Of a DNA stretch of 20,496 nucleotides, positions 1-6,881 are shown one piece after another. Positions within the stretch are counted from its first letter, which is position 1; each line of letters begins with the position of its first letter. Made by a program: the position numbers and the translations under genes. This DNA is from JAVBKB01 sp031554275 (GTDB taxonomy: Bacteria; Bacillota; Bacilli; JARBTR01), in NCBI GenBank assembly GCA_031554275.1, contig JAVBKB010000161.1, positions 1 to 20,496 of the forward strand, written 5' to 3'. The notes under the pieces were generated by a model, which was not told the origin of the DNA, did no database searches, and saw only the letters and a list, made by a program, of their open reading frames with translations.

Positions 1-926
1 AGTAGGCTCTGTAATTTGCTTGTCCTTATATTTAGAATACTCTTGTCTCGCCTTTTCAAGTGCTTCCTTATGGGAGACCGTTCCACTATGGCTGAGAATA
101 TCTCTTCTATTCATTTTAATAAAAATGTCAAGTTGTTCAATCCATTCACTCATTGTCATTTGGTTTTCTTCCAACGCCTGTAATTCAGCGAAATCCAAAT
201 ACATCGTTACAATTCTGTTTAAAATATTGATTTCTCTCTCTATATAAATAGTTTTTGGCAATCGCTGCTTCTTGCAAGGTTGGGCTATTACCAGCGAAAT
301 TTGTCATTCCCATATTCTTCTTATCCCCATCAGCTCGTCCCATGATAATTTCCGCAGCAGTTTGTCCATGTGCGCAGCCCAATGCATTTTGTTTTGGACA
401 ACCTTAAAGAATTGAATCGTATCGCTTGAATTTGGATTATAATCAATACTTGTGGAGTAAATGTCTAGTATCTGTCTCCAAAATACTTTCTCTGATGACC
501 GAATATCTCGGATTCGAACAAGCAATTCTTTAAAATAATTGCCTCCTCCGAGTTGCTTCAACTGTTCATCATTCATTGAAAAACCCTTTACCAAATATTC
601 TTTCAAAATCTGGTTTGCCCAGATTCTAAATTGGGTTCCACGCAAAGACTTTACACGATATCCAACTGAAATAATAACATCCAGACCATAAAAAGAAACT
701 GGTTTGTCGGAATTTGGGATGTGCATATTTTGCACATTGCTTTCACGTGCCAGCTCCCCTTCGTCAAAAACGTTTTTGATATGCTTACTAATAACACTCC
801 GCTCACGCTGAAATAAATCAGACATTTGCACAGTGGATACCATACTGTATCGTTTTCGAAGTGGACCTCTATTTTTGTCAAACCATCTTCAGTATTGCAG
901 ATTTGATTTGTTGAACTTGTTCCCAA
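1..926 (-). pseudogene. RhuM-family protein, frameshifted and cut by the window edge
   Basis: Three reading frames on the minus strand together rebuild one RhuM-family protein. The N-terminal part (NTEDGLTKIEVHFENDTVW) is in one frame down to about 841. The central part (MSDLFQRERSVISKHIKNVF, RGTQFRIWANQILKEYL, then NYFKELLVRIRDIRSSEKVF) runs from about 840 to 373. The next part (HGQTAAEIIMGRADG) runs from about 382 to 245. The last part (EINILNRIVTMYLDFAE to LEKARQEYSKYKDKQ) continues to position 1. The breaks look like loss of one T near 838-841, a CA dinucleotide duplication near 369-372, and an indel near 240-246. No clear ATG with a ribosome binding site is seen at the 5' end. RhuM proteins have an HTH-like N-terminus and are common in genomic islands, often beside restriction-modification genes; their function is not settled. 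Sequencing error is possible, but the other genes here are intact. Confidence 0.8.
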
Positions 927-1122
927 GATTCCGTGCTTACAATTGGGTCGTGCGTATTTTCAACTAGCATTTGCAATAATGCTGTGTACCAAGAAAGTGT
1001 TGATTTTTCAATATGATCCTAATTGTGCTCGGAAACTCAGATCATCAGAAACCCTGTCCTTGATATCCATGAGACGGAAGAAATTAGTCCTCACTTCTTC
1101 GCTTAATTCTGAGGAACAACCA
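878..1122 (-). pseudogene. decayed coding remnant, family not recognised
   Basis: Two adjoining minus-strand open stretches in different frames look like one broken gene end. The first (about 1122-1008) reads SSELSEEVRTNFFRLMDIKD and onward to a TGA at 1008-1010. The second (about 1018-878) reads EKSTLSWYTALLQMLVENTH, then SWEQVQQIKSAIL, and stops at 878-880, just inside the rhuM remnant. Both are amphipathic and protein-like, and joining them needs one frameshift near 1010. There is no start codon with a ribosome binding site, and the remnant begins right at the terminator of the neighbouring dehydrogenase gene. I do not recognise the family. Its position ahead of rhuM would fit a former operon partner, but that is inference. 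Confidence 0.35.
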
Positions 1123-1169
1123 AAAAAATAACGCTCTGCGCAGGCAATAGTTACCAACGCAGAGCGTTA
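1122..1169 (-). terminator. intrinsic terminator of the ykwC-like gene
   Basis: A perfect 12-bp stem (1129-1140 with 1158-1169, TAACGCTCTGCG and its complement) and a 17-nt loop. On the minus strand it is followed at once by seven T residues (1128-1122). It lies 31 bp past the dehydrogenase stop codon. Confidence 0.85.
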
Positions 1170-1199
1170 TCAATTTTCTGTTCTATTTCAAACTCAAAC

Positions 1200-2060
1200 T
1201 CAATCCCAATACTTGTATAAAGCTTGAGTACCCGAGTTCTCTTCCCCACGTTCAATTAATTCATCATACATTTTCTTTACTGTTGAAAGACCTGGGGTAA
1301 GCATACCCATCCTTTCAGCTTCAGATAAAGCAATTGTCATGTCCTTCACAAAATGCTTAATAAAGAAGCCTGGTGCAAAATCATTGTTCAGCATTCTCGG
1401 AGCAAGATTCACCATTGTCCAACTTGATGCAGCGCCACCAGAAATACTTCCAAGCACTTTCACAGGATCGAGTCCTGCCTTTTTTGCATATATGAATGCT
1501 TCACAAACACCAATCATAGTACCCGCAATAGCGATTTGATTCGCCATTTTTGTATGTTGACCGCTACCAGCTTTTCCTTGATAGGCAATGCTTGCACCCA
1601 TCTTCTCAAGAATCGGTGCCATTGAATGAAATATTTCTTCCTCGCCACCTACCATAATGGTTAGCTTTGCATCTCTTGCACCAATGTCACCACCAGAAAC
1701 TGGAGCATCCAAAGCAGCAATCCCCTTGGCTTTTGCTGCATCATAGATTTTTCCTGCGAGGCTTGGTATAGAAGTCGTCATGTCAATCACTGTTAGACCA
1801 GCATTTCCCTTTGTCACTAAACCATCTGCACCTAAGTAGACTTCCTCAACATCCTTTGGATACCCAACAATTGTGATTGCAACATCAACACATTGCGCTA
1901 ATTCGCCTACAGAATCAACCCAAATAGCACCCTTTGCAACCAATTCATCCGCTTTTGACTTTGTGCGAGTATACACATACAGCGGATGCCCAGCAGCCAA
2001 TAAATGTCCTGCCATGCTCTTTCCCATTACACCAGTTCCAATGAAACCAATCTTCTGCAT
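1200..2060 (-). CDS. ykwC: beta-hydroxyacid dehydrogenase (3-hydroxyisobutyrate dehydrogenase/tartronate semialdehyde reductase family), YkwC-like
   Basis: This 286-residue cytosolic NAD(P)-dependent oxidoreductase has the full family layout. The Rossmann nucleotide-binding motif GFIGTGVMG is at residues 5-13. The substrate-binding signature DAPVSGGDIGA starts at 118. The catalytic helix GSGQHTKMANQ carries the expected Lys171 and Asn174. The all-alpha C-terminal half ends in GEENSGTQALYKYW, very like B. subtilis YkwC. The family oxidises or reduces short beta-hydroxyacids; the true substrate of YkwC proteins is not known to me. The ATG at 2058-2060 has an AAGGTGG ribosome binding site 7 nt upstream. 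It is a single-gene unit with its own terminator, and a TTGACA promoter overlapping an inverted repeat lies upstream. Confidence 0.9.
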   Translation of the reverse strand: MQKIGFIGTGVMGKSMAGHLLAAGHPLYVYTRTKSKADELVAKGAIWVDSVGELAQCVDVAITIVGYPKDVEEVYLGADGLVTKGNAGLTVIDMTTSIPSLAGKIYDAAKAKGIAALDAPVSGGDIGARDAKLTIMVGGEEEIFHSMAPILEKMGASIAYQGKAGSGQHTKMANQIAIAGTMIGVCEAFIYAKKAGLDPVKVLGSISGGAASSWTMVNLAPRMLNNDFAPGFFIKHFVKDMTIALSEAERMGMLTPGLSTVKKMYDELIERGEENSGTQALYKYWD

Positions 2061-2144
2061 ATCATTACCACCTTCTATTTTTTTATAAAATTAATTGCTA
2101 CCATAATTGTAGCAGTTTTTCTACATTCATGGTGAAAAAGTATC

Positions 2145-2172
2145 ATAATCGTTGAATGTTGTCACTTGTCAA
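2145..2172 (-). promoter_or_regulatory. candidate promoter of the ykwC-like gene
   Basis: On the minus strand a perfect TTGACA (-35, 2172-2167) is followed after 16 bp by GATTAT (-10, 2150-2145). A TATGAT at 2147-2142 would be the alternative -10, with 19-bp spacing. The -35 lies inside an inverted repeat, which suggests repression. Confidence 0.5.
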
Positions 2173-2223
2173 AGTGAAAAGTATAATAACGGATTCCATG
2201 TCGTCACTTATTCGCCAAAGTGA
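2162..2223. promoter_or_regulatory. paired inverted repeats, possible operator
   Basis: Two copies of the inverted repeat TCACTT...AAGTGA occur at 2162-2177 (4-nt centre) and 2204-2223 (8-nt centre). Each is followed by AAA, so the flanking sequence CAAAGTGAAAAG is also a direct repeat. The first copy covers the TTGACA -35 of the ykwC-like gene. The gap between the lipoprotein gene (ends 2283) and ykwC holds nothing else that I recognise. The cognate regulator is unknown. Confidence 0.45.
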
Positions 2224-2282
2224 AAAGCGTTTCATTCGTGATAAATTGTCATAGAACCATAATTAACATTCTCTCAACACGA

Positions 2283-2780
2283 TTAGTTTTTAATTTGTAA
2301 ACTCTCAAAAATCTTTTGCATTTCATCGTGATCGAATAATTGTTCGTCTGCTCCAACAATAAATAAGTAAAAGTTTGTTTCGTCAATCTCGATTGCTGCA
2401 AGAAAGTAACTTCCATCAGTGCTTGTGAATTCACACCATTTCGTGTTTTTTCCAGCAACATCTTTTTCTTTGATTGTGGGTACTTCCCCGTCCTTGGATT
2501 GACTCTTAGCAATTTCACTAATCACCGCAGTTAAAGATTTATTTTCTTCGTTTGGAAGCTTATATATAAATGCTCCCTTGCCCTCATATTCAGTTGTAAC
2601 ACCTAATACAATTTCGTCTCCATTCATGGATTTGTCACTCATCACCCATTCCTCTGGTACAGTCAGTTCTACTGACTCATCCTGACTAGAAATTGTTTTG
2701 AGTTTTTCACCTGTCGAACAACCAGAATTACTAATCAATATCATAAAACAAACACTCACCAAAATCTTTGGTAGTCGCAT
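2283..2780 (-). CDS. putative small lipoprotein, function unknown
   Basis: This 165-residue protein starts with a short positively charged stretch and a hydrophobic segment (residues 5-17), ending in NSGC with Cys21 as the likely lipidated residue. The -3 residue (Asn) is unusual for a lipobox, so lipidation is probable but not certain. The mature part alternates short beta-like stretches (VELTVPEEWVMS, GKGAFIYKLP, SYFLAAIEIDETNFYLFIV) and ends in a helix (HDEMQKIFESLQIKN). This resembles small PsbP/Mog1-like lipoproteins of Firmicutes, which is a loose impression only. The ATG is preceded by GAAGGG about 9 nt upstream. It is monocistronic and divergent from the threonine aldolase gene, with a good promoter upstream. 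No terminator is obvious after it. Confidence 0.75.
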   Translation of the reverse strand: MRLPKILVSVCFMILISNSGCSTGEKLKTISSQDESVELTVPEEWVMSDKSMNGDEIVLGVTTEYEGKGAFIYKLPNEENKSLTAVISEIAKSQSKDGEVPTIKEKDVAGKNTKWCEFTSTDGSYFLAAIEIDETNFYLFIVGADEQLFDHDEMQKIFESLQIKN

Positions 2781-2815
2781 AGTGTAGCACCCTTCACGAA
2801 AATAATGATAGATAG

Positions 2816-2844
2816 ATTCTAAATCATAAAGTTACATTGTTCAA
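2816..2844 (-). promoter_or_regulatory. sigma-A-like promoter of the lipoprotein gene
   Basis: On the minus strand, -35 TTGAAC (2844-2839) and -10 TAGAAT (2821-2816) are separated by exactly 17 bp. A perfect 13-bp palindrome, ATTGTTCAACAAT (2836-2848), covers the -35 and could be an operator. Confidence 0.6.
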
Positions 2845-2899
2845 CAATTATGGCTAACCAACTAGTCATAAAAAACTTGGAGAATATACTGGTTAACTA

Positions 2900-2927
2900 T
2901 TGCAAACTCCCTAACTTACGATATAAT
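2900..2927 (+). promoter_or_regulatory. sigma-A-like promoter of the threonine aldolase gene
   Basis: -35 TTGCAA (2900-2905), a 16-bp spacer, and a perfect TATAAT (2922-2927). Transcription would begin near 2934, leaving a short leader before the ATG at 2963. Confidence 0.65.
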
Positions 2928-2962
2928 TTGGATACACACATATGGAAATGAGGTTTTCAAAA

Positions 2963-4351
2963 ATGCAAAAATGGATAGATTTGCGTAGTGATACAGTCAC
3001 TAATCCAACTGTAGAAATGCGCCAAGCCATGGTGAATGCAATTGTTGGAGACGATGTTTACAATGATGACCCTACCGTTAAAGAGTTAGAAGAACTAGCA
3101 GCCAGCATCGTTTGTAAGGAGGCTGCACTTTTCGTACCAAGTGGAACTTTTGCCAATCAATTAGCCCTTTTCACACATTGTGACCGCGGTGATGAGGTGA
3201 TTCTTGGCGAAGATTGTCATATTGTTGCCCATGAGGTTGGTGCAGCAGCGGTTATTTCGAATGTTAATTTAAGAACATTAGAAACCATAAACGGCAAAAT
3301 GGACTTAGATAGAATCCAAGCATCCATTCGTTATGGGGAAGACATTCATTGGCCAAAAACCAAGTTGATATGTTTAGAAAATGCATATTCAAACGGTGTA
3401 GTTTTATCTCCTGAATATATGTCCGCAGTCCACAAAATAGCAAAAGATAATAACCTCCTTGTTCACCTCGATGGTGCTAGGTTGTTCAATGCAGCTACTA
3501 GTTTAGATGTTGAAGTGGATGAATTGACGCAGCACTGTGATACACTTATGTTTTGTTTATCAAAGGGATTATGTGCACCAATAGGTTCACTTTTGGTTGG
3601 TTCGAAGGAGTTTATCGAAAAGGCACGGAAAAACCGCAAGTTGCTTGGTGGCGGAATGCGTCAGGTAGGTGTTCTTGCAGCCGCAGGAATAGTCGCACTA
3701 AACAAAATGCGCCATTGTCTGCAAGATGACCACAAACACGCAGCACTTCTTGCCGCGCAATTAGGAATGATTCCTGGGATAACAGTCAAGAAGGATTGGC
3801 AAGATATCAACATGGTGTTTTGTACCATTGATTCCGACGTTGCAGCTGATTCCCTTGTTGACTCCCTATATAAAAAAGGCATTAAAGTAAATGGTCCAGA
3901 AAATGGTGTTTGGCGCTTTGTAACACATTTCTGGGTTACAGAAGACGATATGTTAGATTTCGCCTCGGTCTTGAAAAAATTACTTGGCTTTCAAGACGGT
4001 GCCGCGGACAATGAGCAAGAATCAGACAATTCACTAGTAGAATCCGCTTCAAATGGTTTGATTGATTCTGTTTTGAACCAAAGTGATTTAGGTGATTCCA
4101 TCGTAAATATTACTAGCAGTGAACAACCTAGAAATGAAACTTCAGCTATTCCTTCAACCGAATTTCCGGAATCAGCTTTGAACAGTGTCGATGCTACCAA
4201 ATCAGCTTTGAACAGTGTCGATGCTATCGAATCAGCTTTGAACAGTGTCAGTGCTACCGAATCAGATTCGAACAGTGTCAATGCTACCGAATCAGGAGCA
4301 GAGAAAAATCAAAAACCGCGTGTAAGACGCTTTAAGGTTACTAGAAATTAA
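2963..4351 (+). CDS. ltaE: low-specificity L-threonine aldolase with a repeat-bearing C-terminal tail
   Basis: Residues 1-341 form a complete PLP-dependent fold-type I aldolase that cleaves L-threonine or allo-threonine to glycine and acetaldehyde. The start IDLRSDTVTNPT, GDDVYNDDPTV (29-39), VHLDGARLFNA (167-177), the PLP lysine in FCLSKGLCAPIGS (Lys201) and KLLGGGMRQVG match E. coli LtaE closely. The usual family length is about 340 residues. Here a low-complexity, Ser/Glu/Asn-rich tail of about 120 residues follows. It holds four 10-residue repeats (ESALNSVDAT type) and ends in a basic stretch, KPRVRRFKVTRN. I chose the ATG at 2963 because AAATGAGG lies 9 nt upstream; the in-frame ATG at 2942 has no such site and adds seven residues. 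The gene is a single transcription unit with its own promoter and a shared terminator. What the tail does is unknown. Confidence 0.92.
   Translation: MQKWIDLRSDTVTNPTVEMRQAMVNAIVGDDVYNDDPTVKELEELAASIVCKEAALFVPSGTFANQLALFTHCDRGDEVILGEDCHIVAHEVGAAAVISNVNLRTLETINGKMDLDRIQASIRYGEDIHWPKTKLICLENAYSNGVVLSPEYMSAVHKIAKDNNLLVHLDGARLFNAATSLDVEVDELTQHCDTLMFCLSKGLCAPIGSLLVGSKEFIEKARKNRKLLGGGMRQVGVLAAAGIVALNKMRHCLQDDHKHAALLAAQLGMIPGITVKKDWQDINMVFCTIDSDVAADSLVDSLYKKGIKVNGPENGVWRFVTHFWVTEDDMLDFASVLKKLLGFQDGAADNEQESDNSLVESASNGLIDSVLNQSDLGDSIVNITSSEQPRNETSAIPSTEFPESALNSVDATKSALNSVDAIESALNSVSATESDSNSVNATESGAEKNQKPRVRRFKVTRN
4169..4297 (+). repeat. four 30-bp tandem repeats inside the aldolase gene
   Basis: In-frame units at 4169-4198, 4199-4228, 4229-4258 and 4259-4288, plus a 9-base partial copy, encode ESALNSVDAT, KSALNSVDAI, ESALNSVSAT, ESDSNSVNAT and ESG. 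Units one and two differ at only two bases and later units diverge, which fits stepwise tandem expansion. Confidence 0.95.
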
Positions 4352-4385
4352 TTGATTTAAATTTTTATTATGAAGCACCAAAATA

Positions 4386-4430
4386 TAAAGCACCTGCACT
4401 CCATCTAACTTGGAGTGGCCAGGTGCTTTA
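4386..4430. terminator. bidirectional terminator between ltaE and the histidine kinase gene
   Basis: A long stem pairs TAAAGCACCTG-CACTCCA (4386-4403) with TGGAGTG-GC-CAGGTGCTTTA (4411-4430); the loop is 7 nt with a 2-nt bulge. The minus-strand side continues into an AT-rich TATATTTT tract, and the plus side has only a weak T tract. It sits between convergent genes. The rest of the gap to 4543 holds nothing I recognise. Confidence 0.75.
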
Positions 4431-4542
4431 ATCATGTTTAACCTGTTTTGTCAGTCAAGTCTTGCAAACGCTCGGTACGCTTCCTTTCGCGCACCTGGAA
4501 ATTTCTCTCGTTTTCACTCCGTATTCCTTACAGGAAACTGGG

Positions 4543-5799
4543 TTAATTCTTTTTCAGTTTAGGGAACTGAATTTGAAATGTCGTACCAACCATTTCTTCA
4601 GATACTGCCTTAATTTTGCCGCCATGTTGCTCCACAATCCACTTAGCAATTGAAAGACCGAGTCCAGTTCCCTCCTGACTTGCTCTTGATTGATCTCCTT
4701 GGAAAAACCGGTCGAATATTCGAGGTAATTGATCAGGTTTAATGCCCATCCCATTATCTGCCACATGAAGCTGAATCGAATTTGTCGAATCTGTGCAAGA
4801 AATCTTGATTTCCCCACCAGCTTTTGTAAACTTCAAAGCGTTGTCAATCAGAATCACCAATAATTGATGAATTCTCTCTTTATCACCATTGAAAAGCACA
4901 TTTGAACTAGCATGTAGCGAGATACTCTTTTCTTGATACTCGGCAATGTCACTAAATTGAAACACCACTTCATGTAAAAGTTGATCCAAATTAAACTCAC
5001 TCTTGATGATTTCGATTTGGTTAGAATCTGAGCGCGCAAGTGTTAAGAGATTAGTTACCAGCTTGGAAAGTCGTCTTGTCTCCTTTGAGATAGCAGAAAC
5101 ATCGGAAACTTTCTCCTCAATAGTTGCATCAGGATGTCGCAGCAACAAATCTGAGCGAGTTTGGATGACCGTTAGTGGTGTTCTGAGTTCATGCGAAGCA
5201 TCTGAAACGAATTGTTGTTGCTTCTCCCATGCTTTATTAATTGGAACAAGTGCCCTCCCAGAAAGATAGAAGCCTACACCAACCACTAGCACGGCTCCTG
5301 CAATGTTTCCAAGGATAAGGATTAGTAAGAGATTGCTTAATTGCTGTTGCTGTGAATCTGTATTACTGATGAATTGCAATTTAACAAGTGTTCCAGTAGG
5401 ATAATCAATGTTAATGTCTTTGGTTATAGAGCGGTAATTGTAGCCACCAACCTTTATGTTCTCAAGCATATCGATTTTCGATAACCCAAACTCGTTGGCA
5501 TACTTTGAGAAAATCGGGTAGTTCGAAAACATTTGCCCATTTTCATCCCATACAAGCACATGTACACGAGGATCATCAGCCAGTGGTAAGCCTTCTTTAA
5601 CTTTCTCACCTTGGCGAATAAACATTTTGCCATTTTGCGGATTCATTTGTGCATCAACAGTTTCTTCAAGTGCCCGGTCCACGTCTCGGTATATTGTTGC
5701 ATAGCTGTACAGATAGATCACGATTGAAAGCACAGCCAACACAACAAAAAACACAATTGCATTTATTACTGTCAACTGGACTCTTGTTTTTCTAAACAC
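4543..5799 (-). CDS. CiaH-like sensor histidine kinase
   Basis: This membrane-bound two-component kinase has a first membrane segment at about residues 10-33, an extracellular sensor region of about 120 residues, and a second membrane segment near 156-180. The cytoplasmic HisKA motif FVSDASHELRTPL carries the phospho-acceptor (His203 from the chosen start). The ATPase core shows N-box ILIDNALKFT, G1 DNGMGIKP, F-box FDRFFQGD and G2 GTGLGLSIAKWI. I chose the GTG at 5797-5799 because GGAGGTGAG sits about 6 nt upstream; an in-frame GTG at 5817 would add six residues but lacks a site. It follows the response regulator gene by 22 bp in one operon and ends at a shared terminator. The signal is not known; linkage to an efflux operon suggests envelope or antimicrobial stress. 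Confidence 0.92.
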   Translation of the reverse strand: MFRKTRVQLTVINAIVFFVVLAVLSIVIYLYSYATIYRDVDRALEETVDAQMNPQNGKMFIRQGEKVKEGLPLADDPRVHVLVWDENGQMFSNYPIFSKYANEFGLSKIDMLENIKVGGYNYRSITKDINIDYPTGTLVKLQFISNTDSQQQQLSNLLLILILGNIAGAVLVVGVGFYLSGRALVPINKAWEKQQQFVSDASHELRTPLTVIQTRSDLLLRHPDATIEEKVSDVSAISKETRRLSKLVTNLLTLARSDSNQIEIIKSEFNLDQLLHEVVFQFSDIAEYQEKSISLHASSNVLFNGDKERIHQLLVILIDNALKFTKAGGEIKISCTDSTNSIQLHVADNGMGIKPDQLPRIFDRFFQGDQSRASQEGTGLGLSIAKWIVEQHGGKIKAVSEEMVGTTFQIQFPKLKKN

Positions 5800-5821
5800 T
5801 TGCTCACCTCCATGCACTCAC

Positions 5822-6496
5822 CTATGATGACTTTTTCAACATATAACCAATACCCCGCACGGTTTGAATATGCTTATGATAGCCAAATGGCTCTAGTTTT
5901 TTTCGAATATGATGCATAAACACTTCGACGATTTCCATTGTTGTGTCAGATTCAAAGCCCCAGACCCGGTCATAAATCTGTTCCTTCGTCAGAATAGCAC
6001 CTTTATTTTGAATCATATATTCCAACAGCTCATACTGTTTCAACGTAAGTTTAACAGACTCACCATCTATTTCAATTGGGTTTTCTTTACCGCTTAGTCT
6101 CATCGTTTCATATTGAATGCTCTGATCTAGTCCCAGACTGCCGCTTCGACGTAGCAATGCTTTGACACGCGCAATCAGTTCCGGTGCTTGAAAAGGCTTC
6201 ACTAGGTAGTCATCGCCACCCAAATTTAGCCCTTTGACACGATCTTCCAAAGAATCGCGTGCCGTCAAAAAGCAAACTGGCGTCTTCACGCCTCCTGCGC
6301 GCATTTCTTGAATGATTTCAAAGCCATCTCGTTCAGGTAGCATCACATCTAGGACAATGGCGTCATAAATATTTTGCATTGCCATAAACAAGCCTTCATC
6401 TCCATCACTGGAGGAATCAACTTCGAATTCTTCACTGAGTACCTCGACAATCGAATCTAACAGTGCCAAATTATCCTCAACTACGAGCAATCGCAT
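5822..6496 (-). CDS. OmpR-family response regulator, CiaR-like
   Basis: The receiver domain shows the acidic pair Glu7-Asp8, phospho-acceptor Asp50 in IVLDVMLPE, Thr78 in FLTARD and Lys100 in LVKPF. A winged-helix DNA-binding domain follows (LTLKQYELLEYMIQNKGAIL to TVRGIGYMLK). The length (224 residues) and the stretch DRVWGFESDTTMEIVEVF strongly recall streptococcal CiaR, which binds TTTAAG direct repeats. Two such repeats lie in this window, one before this gene and one before the efflux operon, so self-regulation and efflux control are likely. The ATG at 6496 follows GAAGGG by about 10 nt; an upstream TTG at 6514 overlaps that site and is less likely. The kinase gene follows in the same operon. 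Confidence 0.92.
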   Translation of the reverse strand: MRLLVVEDNLALLDSIVEVLSEEFEVDSSSDGDEGLFMAMQNIYDAIVLDVMLPERDGFEIIQEMRAGGVKTPVCFLTARDSLEDRVKGLNLGGDDYLVKPFQAPELIARVKALLRRSGSLGLDQSIQYETMRLSGKENPIEIDGESVKLTLKQYELLEYMIQNKGAILTKEQIYDRVWGFESDTTMEIVEVFMHHIRKKLEPFGYHKHIQTVRGIGYMLKKSS

Positions 6497-6543
6497 ATCC
6501 TCACTACCCTTCAACTAACTTTCCTATAATTCAACTGTAATTT

Positions 6544-6573
6544 ATCTTATATATGATTATCATACTATTTCAA
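6544..6573 (-). promoter_or_regulatory. possible proximal promoter of the response regulator gene
   Basis: -35 TTGAAA (6573-6568) and -10 TAAGAT (6549-6544) with an 18-bp spacer, located downstream of the leader hairpin. It would allow basal expression of the two-component genes if transcription from the upstream promoter stops at the hairpin. Confidence 0.35.
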
Positions 6574-6580
6574 CTTTTAT

Positions 6581-6647
6581 AAAAAAAGCCTCTTCACTTA
6601 TTCTTTTGGAGGGAGAATTTTTTTGTAAGTGTGAAGAGGTTTTATTT
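6581..6647 (-). ncRNA. candidate small RNA or attenuator leader, CiaR-type
   Basis: A transcript starting about 7 nt after the TATGAT at 6654-6659 would be roughly 67 nt long. It is mostly one stem-loop: arm CCUCUUCACACUUA (6639-6626) pairs with UAAGUGAAGAGG (6600-6589), with a 2-nt bulge. The loop carries CUCCCUCC (6615-6608), complementary to Shine-Dalgarno sequences and presentable in a small inner hairpin AUUCU/AGAAU. Seven U residues (6587-6581) follow the stem. CiaR-dependent csRNAs of streptococci are likewise short, end in a terminator and carry exposed anti-Shine-Dalgarno tracts. That this is a homologous type of RNA is inference. It may instead be an attenuator of the downstream regulator gene, or simply a second terminator of the efflux operon. 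Confidence 0.45.
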
Positions 6648-6653
6648 GTACCT

Positions 6654-6686
6654 ATCATAGTAAACAATGCTTAACTTTTTCTTAAG
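6654..6686 (-). promoter_or_regulatory. CiaR-like direct-repeat promoter before the sRNA/two-component genes
   Basis: Minus strand: CTTAAG (6686-6681), AAAAA, GTTAAG (6675-6670), then exactly 10 bp, then TATGAT (6659-6654). The direct repeat has an 11-bp period, typical of OmpR-family binding, and no separate -35 is needed if the regulator activates. The promoter of the efflux operon has the identical layout. Confidence 0.6.
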
Positions 6687-6701
6687 AAATGATACAACTG
6701 T

Positions 6702-6780
6702 AAAAAAAATCGCCTCTTTCTCTATGCATCAGCTGCTAACAAAGTAGCATTACGACTGCATTTCAAAAGAAAAGGCGATT
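6702..6780 (-). terminator. terminator of the efflux operon
   Basis: On the minus strand AATCGCCT (6780-6773) and the A/T-rich stretch after it pair with AGGCGATT (6715-6708), followed by eight T residues (6709-6702). The large loop contains a further TGCAT pairing. It lies about 70 bp past the permease stop codon. Confidence 0.7.
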
Positions 6781-6790
6781 CTTAATTTGT

Positions 6791-6881
6791 GTTAATCAAA
6801 GCGTAGTGCCTAGATTGGGTGCTGCAACAAAGCGACGAATCGCTTTGCCTGTTAATCAAAGCGTAATGCTTGGATTGGGTG
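6791..6881. repeat. 60-bp-period duplication of the permease 3' end
   Basis: A 31-bp segment at 6851-6881, which encodes the permease C-terminus HPIQALRFD and its stop codon, recurs at 6791-6821 with three mismatches. The period is exactly 60 bp, so the downstream copy stays in frame, but it carries a TAG inside (HPI, stop, ALRFD). Confidence 0.85.
6828..6847 (-). other. stem-loop with UUCG tetraloop just past the permease stop
   Basis: On the minus strand CAAAGCGA, loop UUCG, UCGCUUUG form an 8-bp perfect stem, extendable by two G-U pairs. It begins 4 bases after the stop codon of the permease gene. No U-run follows directly, so it may protect the mRNA 3' end or cause pausing rather than terminate. 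Confidence 0.45.

Noticed and set aside
943..1131. 62-codon plus-strand open frame
   Set aside because: No ribosome binding site, it overlaps the minus-strand coding remnant and runs into the terminator; composition not protein-like.
4169..4297. Regular 30-bp repeats considered as a CRISPR array
   Set aside because: Units are contiguous without spacers, in frame and inside a coding gene.
4462..4653. 63-codon plus-strand frame across the end of the kinase gene
   Set aside because: Overlaps the confirmed kinase C-terminus on the other strand and has no ribosome binding site.
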